Shown in pieces: positions 17,187 through 25,299 of a stretch of 64,000 nucleotides of DNA. The position numbers and the translations under genes are program-made. The notes beneath the pieces are model-generated. The model ran no database searches. It was not told the DNA's origin and saw only the letters and a list, made by a program, of their open reading frames with translations. The DNA comes from Curtobacterium herbarum (GTDB taxonomy: Bacteria; Actinomycetota; Actinomycetes; Actinomycetales; Microbacteriaceae): NCBI RefSeq assembly GCF_016907335.1, contig NZ_JAFBBT010000001.1, positions 1,984,001 through 2,048,000 on the forward strand, written 5' to 3'. The first letter of the stretch is position 1, and each line of letters begins with the position of its first letter.

Positions 17187-17779
17187 GCGGACTGGAGGCG
17201 CGCCCCGCGGAACCGACGCGGCCGACGGTGACGCGCCTCCCGGACGCCGTCATCCCCGTGGACGCGACGACGGCGTTGACCGCGTTCGTCGTGGCGGACG
17301 CGCCGGCGCTCGTCGCGGCGGTCACGGACCCGGAGATCCGCCGGTGGTTGCCGCTGCCGCGCCCGTACCCGGTGGAGCTCGCCGAGCACTGGGTGACCGA
17401 GGGCACCGAGTCGACCCGCGTCAGTGGAACCGGGCTGGTCCGCTGCATCCGGGTCGACGGCGCCCTGGCCGGTTGCATCGACGTGAAGCGCGTCGACTGG
17501 CGAGCCCGCACGGCGGAGGTCGGCTACTGGCTCGCGCCCGGGTTCCGCGGGCGGGGCCTGGCGTCCGCTGCCGTCCGGACGCTGTCGTCGTGGTTGCTGG
17601 ACGTCCACTCCTTCGAACGTGTCGAGCTCCGTGTCGCGACCGGGAACACGGCGTCAGCGCGGGTCGCGTCCCGCGCCGGGTTCGTCCACGAAGGTGTGGC
17701 GCGGAACGCCGGGTTCACGGACGATGGCCGGGTGGACCTGGCGGTGTGGTCGCGCATCGCGGGTCCGGAGCGCACCTGA
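17183..17779 (+). CDS. GNAT acetyltransferase (RimJ/RimL type)
   Basis: A 198-residue GNAT_3-type protein. It shows the substrate-side DPEIRRWLPLPRPYP near 50-64, the GYWLAPGFRGRGLASAAVRTL acetyl-CoA loop near 114-134, and NTASARVASRAGFVHEGVAR near 155-174, in the order seen in ribosomal-protein N-acetyltransferases. The actual acceptor is unknown. GTG at 17183 overlaps the DUF402 stop. It converges on the membrane-protein operon that follows. Confidence 0.85.
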   Translation: MSGLEARPAEPTRPTVTRLPDAVIPVDATTALTAFVVADAPALVAAVTDPEIRRWLPLPRPYPVELAEHWVTEGTESTRVSGTGLVRCIRVDGALAGCIDVKRVDWRARTAEVGYWLAPGFRGRGLASAAVRTLSSWLLDVHSFERVELRVATGNTASARVASRAGFVHEGVARNAGFTDDGRVDLAVWSRIAGPERT

Positions 17780-17818
17780 GCCGACTTCGGGACCCGGGCG
17801 ACTGGACGGACGGGGTCC

Positions 17819-18466
17819 TCACTGACCGCTCCGAGCAGGAACCGTGGTCTGGCGGACGAGAGCGGTGATCGGCGCCGGCGACCGCACGACCATGACGAGC
17901 AGCGCCACGACTCCGAGCACGACCGGAGCACACCAGTACTCGAGTGACGTCGAGTCAGCGACCGGCCAGGCCCACCACGTCGCGCGTTCCGTCGCAGCGG
18001 TGGTGTCGCGCCCGAACACGGCGCTGACGAAGAGCGCGACCGTCGGCACCACGCCGGCGTACCGGAACCCGGTCCAACGGAGCAGGAGCACGCTCAGGGC
18101 GGAGAGCCCGAGCGTGTCACGGACCAGCAACCAGGCCGGGGTCGCGGCGTCCGGATCGACGATCTGCAGGACACCGGCTCCGAACGTCACCGTGAGCAGC
18201 GCGACGGCCGGCAGTGCCGCGGGTGTGGCGACACGTCGGACCGACACGAGCGAGGCCGGACGGGTGCCGAGCGCGGTCGCACTCCACGTGAGGATCGTCA
18301 GCAGGACCGCCAGCAGCGCGAACGAACGCACACCGGCGAAGGGATTCGCTCCGGACAACGACGGGACGGGCAGGGCGAACGTCGGCGACACGGCAGCCAG
18401 ACCGACGCTGACCAGCGCGGAAGCGACGACCCAACGCAGACGGAGGACCGTCACCCACCAGATCAC
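17819..18466 (-). CDS. Polytopic membrane protein of an uncharacterised ABC system
   Basis: A 215-residue protein with about six membrane helices and very short loops. It has no ATPase motifs and no match I recognise. GTG at 18466 overlaps the stop of the larger permease-like gene (GTGA), so it is translated with it and is likely the second membrane subunit of the same transporter. Its first residues (VIWWVTVLRLRWVVASALVSVG) form a start-transfer helix. The operon order on the minus strand is ATPase, 432-residue membrane protein, then this one. Confidence 0.65.
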   Translation of the reverse strand: MIWWVTVLRLRWVVASALVSVGLAAVSPTFALPVPSLSGANPFAGVRSFALLAVLLTILTWSATALGTRPASLVSVRRVATPAALPAVALLTVTFGAGVLQIVDPDAATPAWLLVRDTLGLSALSVLLLRWTGFRYAGVVPTVALFVSAVFGRDTTAATERATWWAWPVADSTSLEYWCAPVVLGVVALLVMVVRSPAPITALVRQTTVPARSGQ

Positions 18467-19761
18467 GGTGTCGGGACCTCCACCGGAGCCCGGTCGCAGG
18501 ACCGCAGCGCCGGCATCGCCGACCGGTACCAGGAACGCTGTTCTGCGGCTGTCAGGTGCGAGAAGCGTTCGATCATGGCCGTGGTGTCGGCGCTGGAGGC
18601 GATCGGTCGGATCGCATCCTCGGAGATCTGGCCGCGGCCGGCGACGCTCGAGAGCCACCAACTCGCGACGACCGCGTCATCGACCCGTTGCGGGTAGTCG
18701 GACCCGTCGCCGCAGTAGGGCGCCAGATCGTCCGGCAGCAGGCTCGCTGCGAGTGACTCGATGACTACCGGAGTGGACGTGTGGGGAGCGACGACCATCC
18801 GCAGCACGGCCGCGGAGGAACGGCCCCGCGAGCCCTCGATCCGTCCCGGGACGTGCACTCCGGCGGCAGCGAGGTTGGTCGTCGCCCGGTGGAGGACGGT
18901 TCGGGGATCACCCTCGGCCGTCTGTTGCGGGTACAGACAGACGACCGGTCCGCTGCCCTCGCATCGTTGCTCGGAGCTCGGCCGGTCTCGGAGCGGTTGC
19001 GGGCCGAGGTCGGCGGCCACGTGCAGACCGCCGACCGCAGCCCCGATGACACCGAGGACCGTCACTGCCCACGATGCGGCGGTCTTCGCCCTGCCGAGGT
19101 CGAGCGGAGGCGCCACCGCCGTGCACAGGAGCGCTGCCGCGCCGATGACGCTGAAGACGATCACTGCCACGATGGCGCGCGTGTCGAGGACCGTGTCCAC
19201 GCTGCAGCAATCAACCATCACCAGTCCAGCGAGGTAGCGGATCGGGTAGTAGTCGACCGACCACGTGAACCCCAACCAGCAATAGGAGAGGAAGATTGCG
19301 ACGGGAATGCTCGCGACCATCGGCAGGAATCTCCCCAGGACGAATCCGAGTGCGCAGTGGAACACCAGGATCGCGACCCAGGCGAAGAACATCTCGAAAG
19401 GGATGCGGCCTGGCGCACCGATCGTCGGAGGAATGAGCACAGCCAAGCCGGAGAACTGCACCACGAGCCCGGCGAGCAATGCCGGCGACAATGCAGTGAA
19501 CGCCAACGTGCTGCGTTTCCGAGCGGCTGGTGTCGCCCAGAGACCGCCGCGGCGTGCACGGCCGGCTGCGAGCGCTGCGCCGGCCGAGCTCACGGCGCAC
19601 GAGAAGATCAGGAAGATCGATGCGTTGCTCACCGTGGAGGTCCAGTACCCGGCGAAGTTGTCGGAGCGGACGAAGGCCAGGTCGTACAGCACGACCCCGA
19701 CGATCCCCACCACGGCGAGGAGCACGACCGGCTGACGACGGACGAGACGAGGGATCACCAC
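18463..19761 (-). CDS. ABC-2-like membrane protein with large C-terminal outer domain
   Basis: A 432-residue protein. About six helices occupy residues 10-255 (for example PVVLLAVVGIVGVVLYDLAF and SNASIFLIFSCAVSSAGAAL). From about 260 to the end lies a soluble domain predicted outside the cell, with paired cysteines (RCEGSGPVVCLYPQ near 275-288) and two more (PYCGDG, RSCDRA). This topology, membrane core plus a cysteine-containing outer domain with a C-x6-C-x-YP pattern, recalls uncharacterised actinobacterial transporter subunits. GTG at 19761 sits one base after the ATPase stop. GC and codon use dip slightly near 19.2-19.5 kb. Transport function is inferred from the adjacent ATPase; the substrate is unknown. 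Confidence 0.65.
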   Translation of the reverse strand: MVIPRLVRRQPVVLLAVVGIVGVVLYDLAFVRSDNFAGYWTSTVSNASIFLIFSCAVSSAGAALAAGRARRGGLWATPAARKRSTLAFTALSPALLAGLVVQFSGLAVLIPPTIGAPGRIPFEMFFAWVAILVFHCALGFVLGRFLPMVASIPVAIFLSYCWLGFTWSVDYYPIRYLAGLVMVDCCSVDTVLDTRAIVAVIVFSVIGAAALLCTAVAPPLDLGRAKTAASWAVTVLGVIGAAVGGLHVAADLGPQPLRDRPSSEQRCEGSGPVVCLYPQQTAEGDPRTVLHRATTNLAAAGVHVPGRIEGSRGRSSAAVLRMVVAPHTSTPVVIESLAASLLPDDLAPYCGDGSDYPQRVDDAVVASWWLSSVAGRGQISEDAIRPIASSADTTAMIERFSHLTAAEQRSWYRSAMPALRSCDRAPVEVPTP

Positions 19762-19762
19762 G

Positions 19763-20515
19763 TCAGCGCTCCCCGCGGACGAGCGTTGAGTAGGCCGCCT
19801 CGCCCCGCCGGTGCGTCGCGGTGCCGGTCGGCGCCACGTCGAGGAACCCGCTCACCGGGCCGTCGAACCGGACCTCGCCGCCGTCGAGGACGACGACGCG
19901 ATCGTACGACCCACTCAGATCGCTGACGTCGTGCGTCGACACGACCACCGCGATGGCGGGGTCGAGCGCCTGCACCGTCTCGTGGAAGCGGGCCTGCTGC
20001 TGCGGGTCGAAGCCGGCCGTAGGCTCGTCCAACAGGATGACCTGGGCGTCGTGGACCAGCGCGCCGGCGAGGTGCATGCGGCGAGTCTGCCCACCGGAGA
20101 GCTGCGTGGCGGGGCTGTCCGCACGGTCGACGAGTCCGACCGGACCGAGCGCATCGACAGCGCGACGGTACGCGTCCTTCCGCCCCAGGCCCTTCAGCCA
20201 GCCGGCGTAGGCGACGTGCTCCCGGACGGTCAGCCCGGGGAACGTCCCCGCATGCTGTGGGAGCCACGCGACCGCTCGTCGGAACGGAGCGAGGGACCGC
20301 CGAGCGAAGGGCGTCCCGACACCACGCAGCTCGACCGATCCGCGCTGGGGCCGGTGGACACTCGCGAGGAGTCCCATGAGCGTGGACTTGCCGGCACCGT
20401 TCGGTCCGAGCAGCACCGTGCGACCCGAACCGAATTCGATGGACATTCTGTCAAGAACCACAGAATGCCGAACATGGCTGAATGAAACTTCATTCAGCGC
20501 GATTTCGTGTGCCAT
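19763..20515 (-). CDS. ABC transporter ATP-binding protein
   Basis: A 250-residue ATPase with Walker A GPNGAGKST near 38-46, the Q-loop WLPQHAG near 85, signature LSGGQ near 139, Walker B VILLDEP near 159-165, and the H-loop STHD near 193. It belongs to the type that pairs with ABC-2-like membrane subunits. The two membrane proteins downstream (next start after one base, then a 4-base overlap) are its partners. ATG at 20515 has GGGGAG behind it. Two inverted repeats lie within its first 24 codons. The gene is divergent from a small secreted protein gene, which is the best candidate substrate or target. Confidence 0.9.
   Translation of the reverse strand: MAHEIALNEVSFSHVRHSVVLDRMSIEFGSGRTVLLGPNGAGKSTLMGLLASVHRPQRGSVELRGVGTPFARRSLAPFRRAVAWLPQHAGTFPGLTVREHVAYAGWLKGLGRKDAYRRAVDALGPVGLVDRADSPATQLSGGQTRRMHLAGALVHDAQVILLDEPTAGFDPQQQARFHETVQALDPAIAVVVSTHDVSDLSGSYDRVVVLDGGEVRFDGPVSGFLDVAPTGTATHRRGEAAYSTLVRGER
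20444..20467. promoter_or_regulatory. Perfect 8-bp inverted repeat inside the ATPase 5' coding region
   Basis: Arms CATTCTGT (20444-20451) and ACAGAATG (20460-20467) match perfectly around an 8-base spacer. It lies 48-71 bases into the ATPase gene. AT-rich dyads of this kind are unexpected in coding DNA of this GC content; either an operator or an mRNA hairpin is possible. Confidence 0.5.
20477..20498. promoter_or_regulatory. Perfect 22-bp palindrome inside the ATPase 5' coding region
   Basis: Arms GCTGAATGAA (20477-20486) and TTCATTCAGC (20489-20498) are perfect complements around a two-base centre. The palindrome begins only 17 bases inside the ATPase gene. It could be an operator governing the divergent pair, or a hairpin that limits ribosome entry on the ATPase transcript. 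No regulator gene is adjacent. Confidence 0.6.
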
Positions 20516-20658
20516 TGCTCCCCGATCCCCACCAGCTCTTCACAACCGTAGCGCGTGTCCCGGAAAATTGCACCTTGCATCAGCGACAGGGGCATGCAAC
20601 GATCTCGCCGGGGGGCCACAGCATCGTGGGTTCCTTCTTTGATGATGTGAGGAACGGG

Positions 20659-21093
20659 GTGTATTCCAGCATGCAGAACAAGGGAAAGCACATTGCGCTG
20701 ATCGCGGGAGCGGCAGCAGTGATGGTCGGGTTCGGGGCGACGCCGGCATTCGCAGAAGGGACGTTCAGTTCGACGATCTCCGGCGCACGGCCCGGGTACG
20801 ACTCGAGTTCTTGGCAGGACTCGCACAACGACAGCAAGAGCACGATCGTCGCGCTGTCGAACTGCAGCCTGCCGAAGTCCGGCGGCCTGGAGTTCGACAT
20901 CGAACTGAAGCTCTACGACGAGTACGGCGGCCTGCCGGACCAGTCGGTGGGGACCAAGGCCCGGTCCAGTTGTGGCAGCTTCAACTGGGGGCAGATGACG
21001 CGCTCTGACCGGTACCACTGGAACCTCTTCGCACTCAGCGGCAGCACCAGCAGGGTGCACACGTTGAACGCCAAGGCCGTCACGAGCTACTGA
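20659..21093 (+). CDS. Small secreted two-cysteine protein, divergent from the ABC genes
   Basis: About 144 residues. A Sec signal (KGKHIALIAGAAAVMVGFG) ends ATPAFA, giving a mature protein of about 110 residues beginning EGTFSS. Two cysteines (LSNCSLPK and RSSCGSFNW) could form one disulfide. The rest is polar, Ser/Gly/Asp-rich and aromatic (SSSWQDSHND, YHWNLFALSG), suggesting a small beta-rich domain. I do not recognise the family; it lacks the lactococcin-972 pattern. GTG at 20659 is preferred because AGGA lies five bases ahead; ATG at 20671 is the alternative and keeps the full signal. The divergent ABC genes suggest export, immunity or sensing linked to this protein, which is inference. 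Confidence 0.65.
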   Translation: MYSSMQNKGKHIALIAGAAAVMVGFGATPAFAEGTFSSTISGARPGYDSSSWQDSHNDSKSTIVALSNCSLPKSGGLEFDIELKLYDEYGGLPDQSVGTKARSSCGSFNWGQMTRSDRYHWNLFALSGSTSRVHTLNAKAVTSY

Positions 21094-21150
21094 GTCATCG
21101 ACTGCTGCGCGGCACGCGCTGGTGCAGCAGTGGGGACCACAGGATCGGCC

Positions 21151-21182
21151 GGAGGCGCGGTGCCAGCAGGTGCCGCGCCTCC
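21151..21182 (+). terminator. Candidate terminator hairpin between convergent genes
   Basis: A perfect 10-bp stem, GGAGGCGCGG (21151-21160) with CCGCGCCTCC (21173-21182), around a 12-base loop. It lies 58 bases after the secreted-protein stop and before the end of the convergent NUDIX gene. No T-run follows, which is common in high-GC actinobacteria. The rest of 21094-21296 shows nothing else. Confidence 0.55.
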
Positions 21183-21296
21183 CGTCCTGTCCCGGTCCGG
21201 GCCTGCAGGGCGCGACCTGCGCTGTCGCGACCGCCCCGGAGCCCGACAGACCGGACTCCGGTCACCCCGTCGCCGGGGGCGGGAGACCGGGGATGG

Positions 21297-21965
21297 TCAG
21301 CCGTCGGTGCGCAGGACGCCGTGCAGTGCGGCCCACTGCAGCAGCAGGATGGTCTTGCCGTCGACGATCCGGCCGTCCTCGAGCATCGCCATCGCCTGGT
21401 CGACGGACACCTCGAGCACCTCGATCTCCTCGCCTTCGTCGGCGACGCCGCCGCCCGCGTCGACCAGGTCCTCCGGTCCGTAGGGAGCGGCGTAGCAGTG
21501 CACCCGCTCGGTGACGGAGCCGGGACTCATGTACGCGTCGACCACGTGTGTGAGCGGGCCGAGCCGGACGCCGAGCTCCTCGTGCGCCTCCCGCCGGACC
21601 GCGGTCTCCGGGTCGTCGGCGTCGAGCAGGCCGGCAGCCACCTCGACGAGCATCCCGTCCGGGTGGTCGTTGACGTACGCCGGCCAGCGGAACTGTCGGG
21701 TGAGCAGGACCGTGCCACGCACCGGGTCGTACGGCAGGACCGCGGCACCGTTGCCCCGGTCGTAGGTCTCACGCTGCTGGGTCGTCCAGGAGCCGTCCCG
21801 ACCTCGGACGTCGAACGTGGTCCGACGCAGCACGTGCCAGCCGTCGGACGTGACCTCGACGTCCCGGACGACCACGTCGGGGTTGCGGTCGAGATCGCGG
21901 CCGACCCGGTCGAGGCCGGTCCGTCCCCTGCTGTCGGGCTCAGTGGCCCCTCGCGTCGTCGTCAC
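21297..21965 (-). CDS. NUDIX hydrolase (ADP-ribose pyrophosphatase / NudK-like)
   Basis: A 222-residue NUDIX protein. The nudix box region reads GLLDADDPETAVRREAHEELGV near 132-153, holding the REAHEELG catalytic glutamates. Before it, a VLLTRQFRWPAY strand and a VEVAAG segment match the ADP-ribose/GDP-mannose pyrophosphatase group (NudF/NudK), where the residues ahead of the box bind the sugar nucleotide. The N-terminal 35 residues are polar and possibly disordered. These enzymes clear toxic nucleotide sugars. ATG at 21965. It stands alone between two hairpins. Confidence 0.85.
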   Translation of the reverse strand: MTTTRGATEPDSRGRTGLDRVGRDLDRNPDVVVRDVEVTSDGWHVLRRTTFDVRGRDGSWTTQQRETYDRGNGAAVLPYDPVRGTVLLTRQFRWPAYVNDHPDGMLVEVAAGLLDADDPETAVRREAHEELGVRLGPLTHVVDAYMSPGSVTERVHCYAAPYGPEDLVDAGGGVADEGEEIEVLEVSVDQAMAMLEDGRIVDGKTILLLQWAALHGVLRTDG

Positions 21966-22010
21966 ACCTCGACGCTAGCGGACCGGACGGGACCTGCCGG
22001 AGCACAGGCA

Positions 22011-22053
22011 GAGGGCGCCTGCTTCGAGTTCGGGTCTCGAAGCAGACGCCCTC
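22011..22053 (-). terminator. Long inverted repeat, terminator candidate for the SGNH gene
   Basis: Two 18-base arms (22011-22028 and 22036-22053) match with one mismatch around a 7-base loop. A second, smaller hairpin (CCGGC, loop ACGAA, GCCGG) lies at 22077-22091. Both are downstream of the minus-strand SGNH hydrolase stop at 22165 and upstream of the NUDIX start, so they probably end the levan-locus transcript. Confidence 0.65.
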
Positions 22054-22164
22054 ACGATCCGCCCTGCGGGGATCTTCCGGCACGAAGCCGGTCACCCCGT
22101 CGAGGGAGGCCCGCACGTCACGTGACTCCGCCGCCTCGCTCGCAGCCGAGTCGTTCGACGGGTG

Positions 22165-23439
22165 TCAGGCCGGCGTCGACGTGAAGTACGCGTACAGGAT
22201 CGCCGCGATCACGTCGTAGCCGGTGTCGTTCGGGTGGATGCCGTCGGACATGTACGGGTTGTCCTTCGCCCCGGTCTGGCCGAAGTACGGCGGCACGTAC
22301 GCACCGAGGTCGAAGAACCCGATCGCGACTCCCGGGTTCGCGGAACGGAACGTGTTCACGGCCTGCTGCTGCGCGGCCCGGTACTTCGCCCACTCCGTCG
22401 CCGAGGCCGCGCCCAACTGGTAGGGCATGACCACGAGCAACGCGGAGGCCGGGCTCCGGTCGTGCACCAGGTCGAGGTAGTTGCGCGTCTGCTGCGTCAG
22501 GACCGCCGGGGTGACCTTGCCGTAGTCGTTCGTCCCCCACATCGACGTGATCAGGTCCGGGGAGAACCGACGGAGCGCGTCGGCCCAGCTGTCGTTGCCG
22601 TTGGCGGCCGACGACGCGAGCGCGAACCCCTCGGTCCGCGACTCCGACTGCGACGCTTCGAGGACGTGGAACCCGCCGCCCTCGTCGCCGTCGAAGAGCT
22701 GCCACCCCTCGACGAAGGGTTCGCCGCTGGCCCAGGTGACCGTCACGGTGTGCGTCGCGGAGGCCCGGGGCGGGCTGGTCCAGGTCTGCTCACCACTGGA
22801 CACGGCCGGCAGCGGAACCGTGGTGCCGTCGATGGTGATCGACACGGCGTCACGCGTGCTCGAGGTCGCGCGCCAGGCGAGCACGAGCGACGTGAAGCGC
22901 TGCGTGAACGAGAGCGACCGGACCCGGCTGCTCGTCAGGGCGACGGCACGCCGGCCGAGTCCGGACCGCGTGCTCCGGTCCCCCGCGTAGGTCGCGGAGC
23001 GCAGGTCGATCGCGGCACCGTCCGGCCCCGCGTACGTGACGTACGTCGCCGTCGCCGGCGGTGTCCGGACGGTGCTGTACTGCGAGCGAGCGGGGATGTA
23101 GTCCAGCCCGCCGGGCGCCTGTCCCGCACCGTTGCGGAGTCGTGCCCGCACCCGTGCCGGGTACCCCTTCTGCGGGTTCGCCGCGCCGAAGGCCTCGGTG
23201 ATCGAGTCACCCGCCGTGACGATGGTCGCGGTGCCGGCGGCGACCTTGCGGAAGAAGCCCGCCAGCGGATCGTTCGCCTGGTACGTCAGCCCGGACGGGA
23301 TGAACGGCTTGGTACCCGCCGCCGATGCCGGCGACGATGCCGCCCCGGTCAGGGCTGCTCCGCCGAGCGTGACGGCGGCTCCCTGCAGCAGACCTCGGCG
23401 CGAGATCCCTCGGCCGCTCTTCGAACTGTGATCCGTCAT
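22165..23439 (-). CDS. Secreted SGNH/GDSL hydrolase with Tat signal
   Basis: A 424-residue protein. The N-terminus carries a twin-arginine signal (GISRRGLLQGAAVTLGGAALTG) ending near ASAAG. The SGNH blocks are block I TIVTAGDSITEAFG with the nucleophile serine near residue 79, MWGTNDYG (block III, Asn) near 300, and SDGIHPNDTGYD with the Asp/His pair near the end. A beta-rich insertion sits between blocks I and III. It is probably an extracellular esterase or deacetylase acting on a polysaccharide or acylated sugar. It lies last in the fructan locus, 191 bases after the GH32 gene. ATG at 23439 has GGGGGAA just ahead and gives a proper Tat n-region. Confidence 0.82.
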   Translation of the reverse strand: MTDHSSKSGRGISRRGLLQGAAVTLGGAALTGAASSPASAAGTKPFIPSGLTYQANDPLAGFFRKVAAGTATIVTAGDSITEAFGAANPQKGYPARVRARLRNGAGQAPGGLDYIPARSQYSTVRTPPATATYVTYAGPDGAAIDLRSATYAGDRSTRSGLGRRAVALTSSRVRSLSFTQRFTSLVLAWRATSSTRDAVSITIDGTTVPLPAVSSGEQTWTSPPRASATHTVTVTWASGEPFVEGWQLFDGDEGGGFHVLEASQSESRTEGFALASSAANGNDSWADALRRFSPDLITSMWGTNDYGKVTPAVLTQQTRNYLDLVHDRSPASALLVVMPYQLGAASATEWAKYRAAQQQAVNTFRSANPGVAIGFFDLGAYVPPYFGQTGAKDNPYMSDGIHPNDTGYDVIAAILYAYFTSTPA

Positions 23440-23630
23440 GGTTCCCCCCAGGAACGTCGATGCGATGGTCACGGCACGGGCACGCTCCCTGCGCCCGACT
23501 CGACGTCGGTCGACAGCGGAGCCCCCCGTCCCACGCCGAGCCTAGGCGAGTCCGTGCCCGAGCGACAGACCGGTCCACTCCCCCGCGTGGCGGTCGGACC
23601 GCAGCGGCCACCTGCCCACCGCCCCGGGCG

Positions 23631-25226
23631 TCAGCGTCCGTACTCGCGGATGGTGATGCCGGTGAAGGTCGCGGACCCGCCGACGGCGTACAGCGAGACG
23701 CCGGTGTCCCCGACGTCGAAGTTCACCTGGTTCGACGACACGATGTGACCGGCATCGACGAACACCTCGACGCTCTGCGTGTCGACCAGGATCCGGAGGT
23801 GGACGGATCGGGCCGCCGTGTCGATGGGAGCGACTGCACGCGTGTACGGCGTGAGTGCGAACCCGGCACGGTCGGAGGGAGCACGGTCGACGTATAGATC
23901 CGCGCCGGACTTGCCGATGTCGGTGTGACGGGTCCCGTCGGCGGAGCGGCCGACCGAGACGCCGACGTCGGTGGCGTCGGTCCACGTGACGTCGAGCTCG
24001 ATCTCGTAGGCACGCCCGGTGTACGGCAGGACGGTGGACCCGTCGACGGTCTGGTCAGCGATCGGGATCGTGCGGGTCGCGGTGCCCCGGAGTGCTGCGA
24101 CGGGTGCGCTGAGGAGGGCGTACCGGCCGTCCGGCTGCTTCTCCAGCGTGATCTCACGGACGATGGAGTTCTGACCGTTGTAGCCGTCCGAGGTGTCGGT
24201 CGGGACCTGCCGGTTGGCGTACTTCCAGTTGTTCATCCAGCCGAGCCCGTACCGCTTCGTGGTCGGCGCCTCGTTCGACGGCCACGTGACCGCGGCGTAC
24301 CAGTCCCATCCCCAGTCGAGCCACTGGGGTGTGAGGTCGTCGGCGGTGAAGAACGAGCCGTCCCACGAGCCGGTCCAGTACGCGTAGGTGCAGGGCAGTC
24401 CCTCGTCGTACGCGTCCATGCTGCCGCTGAGGACCCAGTGCGTGGTGCCGTCGTCCGCGGTGATCTGGAACAGGTCCGGGCACTCGATGCCGCCCAGGTC
24501 GTGGTCGGGGTAGTCGAAGTTGCGCTGCAGGGTCCAGTCGATGAGGTTCTTCGACGTGTAGAGGGCGGCGTACCGCTGCCTGCCGATGACGCAGACCCAC
24601 TCGCCGCGGGCATCGTCCCAGGCGACCTTCGGGTCGCGGAACCACTCGGCGTTGGCGATCTCCGCATCGGTGGTCGCTGCGCGCCCGTCGGTGTTGACGA
24701 TGACGGGCTCCGGTCGGACGGTGAACGTGAAGCCGCCGTCGGTGGACCAGAAGAGGTACTGCTCCTGGTACTTCCGGACGCCTCCGGTCGGTCGGGTGGC
24801 GAGGGCGATGACCGCGCCAGCGCCGTAGCCGGCCGTGTCGTCGGTGTCGACCAGGGTGCAGCCGGTCCAGGTGGGGAGGCCGGTCTGGAGCGGGATGACG
24901 GTGCCCTGGAAGGCGAAGTCGACGCCATCGGTGGTGGACACGTGATCCCATCCGCCGTCGCCGTTGTCGACGTCGGAGTGCAGGTAGTAGAGCTGGTACG
25001 CACCGCGGGTGAACACCGGGCGCTGCGGGTCGGACAGCCATCCGGCGGGCGGGGTCATGTGGTATATCGCCCGGAACGAGGCCGCGGTCGCTCCCGCTGC
25101 CGCGGACGCCGGGAGGGACGCGGCAGCCGCGCGCGCTGCCTCACCGGGGGCGGTCGTCGCGAACAGCGCCAGCGCCCCGATCCCGGCGCCCTGGAAGAGC
25201 GCACGTCGTCGGAATTCAGAGGTCAT
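23631..25226 (-). CDS. Secreted GH32 enzyme, levan fructotransferase-like
   Basis: A 531-residue protein with a Tat-type signal (EFRRRALFQGAGIGALALFA). The GH32 five-blade propeller follows: the nucleophile block IYHMTPPAGWLSDPQRP near 54-70 (Asp in SDPQ), AEWFRDPKVAW near 195-205 (stabiliser Asp), and GIECPDLFQI near 246-255 (acid/base Glu). The C-terminal 130 residues form the usual beta-sandwich. The specific wording YHMTPP-GWL-DPQRP, GGWDHVSTTDGV and WLDWGWDWYAAVTWPS fits levan fructotransferases of the Arthrobacter type, which split levan to difructose anhydride IV by internal transfer rather than hydrolysis. I recall this resemblance; I cannot run an alignment. A plain levanase is the alternative. 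A 69-base gap separates it from the upstream sugar kinase gene. Confidence 0.82.
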   Translation of the reverse strand: MTSEFRRRALFQGAGIGALALFATTAPGEAARAAAASLPASAAAGATAASFRAIYHMTPPAGWLSDPQRPVFTRGAYQLYYLHSDVDNGDGGWDHVSTTDGVDFAFQGTVIPLQTGLPTWTGCTLVDTDDTAGYGAGAVIALATRPTGGVRKYQEQYLFWSTDGGFTFTVRPEPVIVNTDGRAATTDAEIANAEWFRDPKVAWDDARGEWVCVIGRQRYAALYTSKNLIDWTLQRNFDYPDHDLGGIECPDLFQITADDGTTHWVLSGSMDAYDEGLPCTYAYWTGSWDGSFFTADDLTPQWLDWGWDWYAAVTWPSNEAPTTKRYGLGWMNNWKYANRQVPTDTSDGYNGQNSIVREITLEKQPDGRYALLSAPVAALRGTATRTIPIADQTVDGSTVLPYTGRAYEIELDVTWTDATDVGVSVGRSADGTRHTDIGKSGADLYVDRAPSDRAGFALTPYTRAVAPIDTAARSVHLRILVDTQSVEVFVDAGHIVSSNQVNFDVGDTGVSLYAVGGSATFTGITIREYGR

Positions 25227-25235
25227 GGTCGGCTC

Positions 25236-25299
25236 CGGTTCGTGGTCGGGTGGTCATCGGTTCGTCTCGAGTGGTCGTCGGTTCGTCGCGGGTGGTCAT
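25236..25299. repeat. Three degenerate 21-22-bp tandem repeats between GH32 and kinase genes
   Basis: Copies begin CGGTTCGT and end GGTCAT or GGTCGT, at 25236-25257, 25258-25278 and 25279-25299. They fill most of the gap between the kinase stop and the GH32 start, and the last copy overlaps the end of the kinase gene. They may be replication slippage products or an mRNA processing spacer. Confidence 0.7.

Noticed and set aside
20659..21093. Lactococcin-972 family bacteriocin
   Set aside because: The gene layout recalls that family, but the mature sequence has two cysteines and lacks the short Gly/Trp/Tyr/His pattern and length of lactococcin 972.
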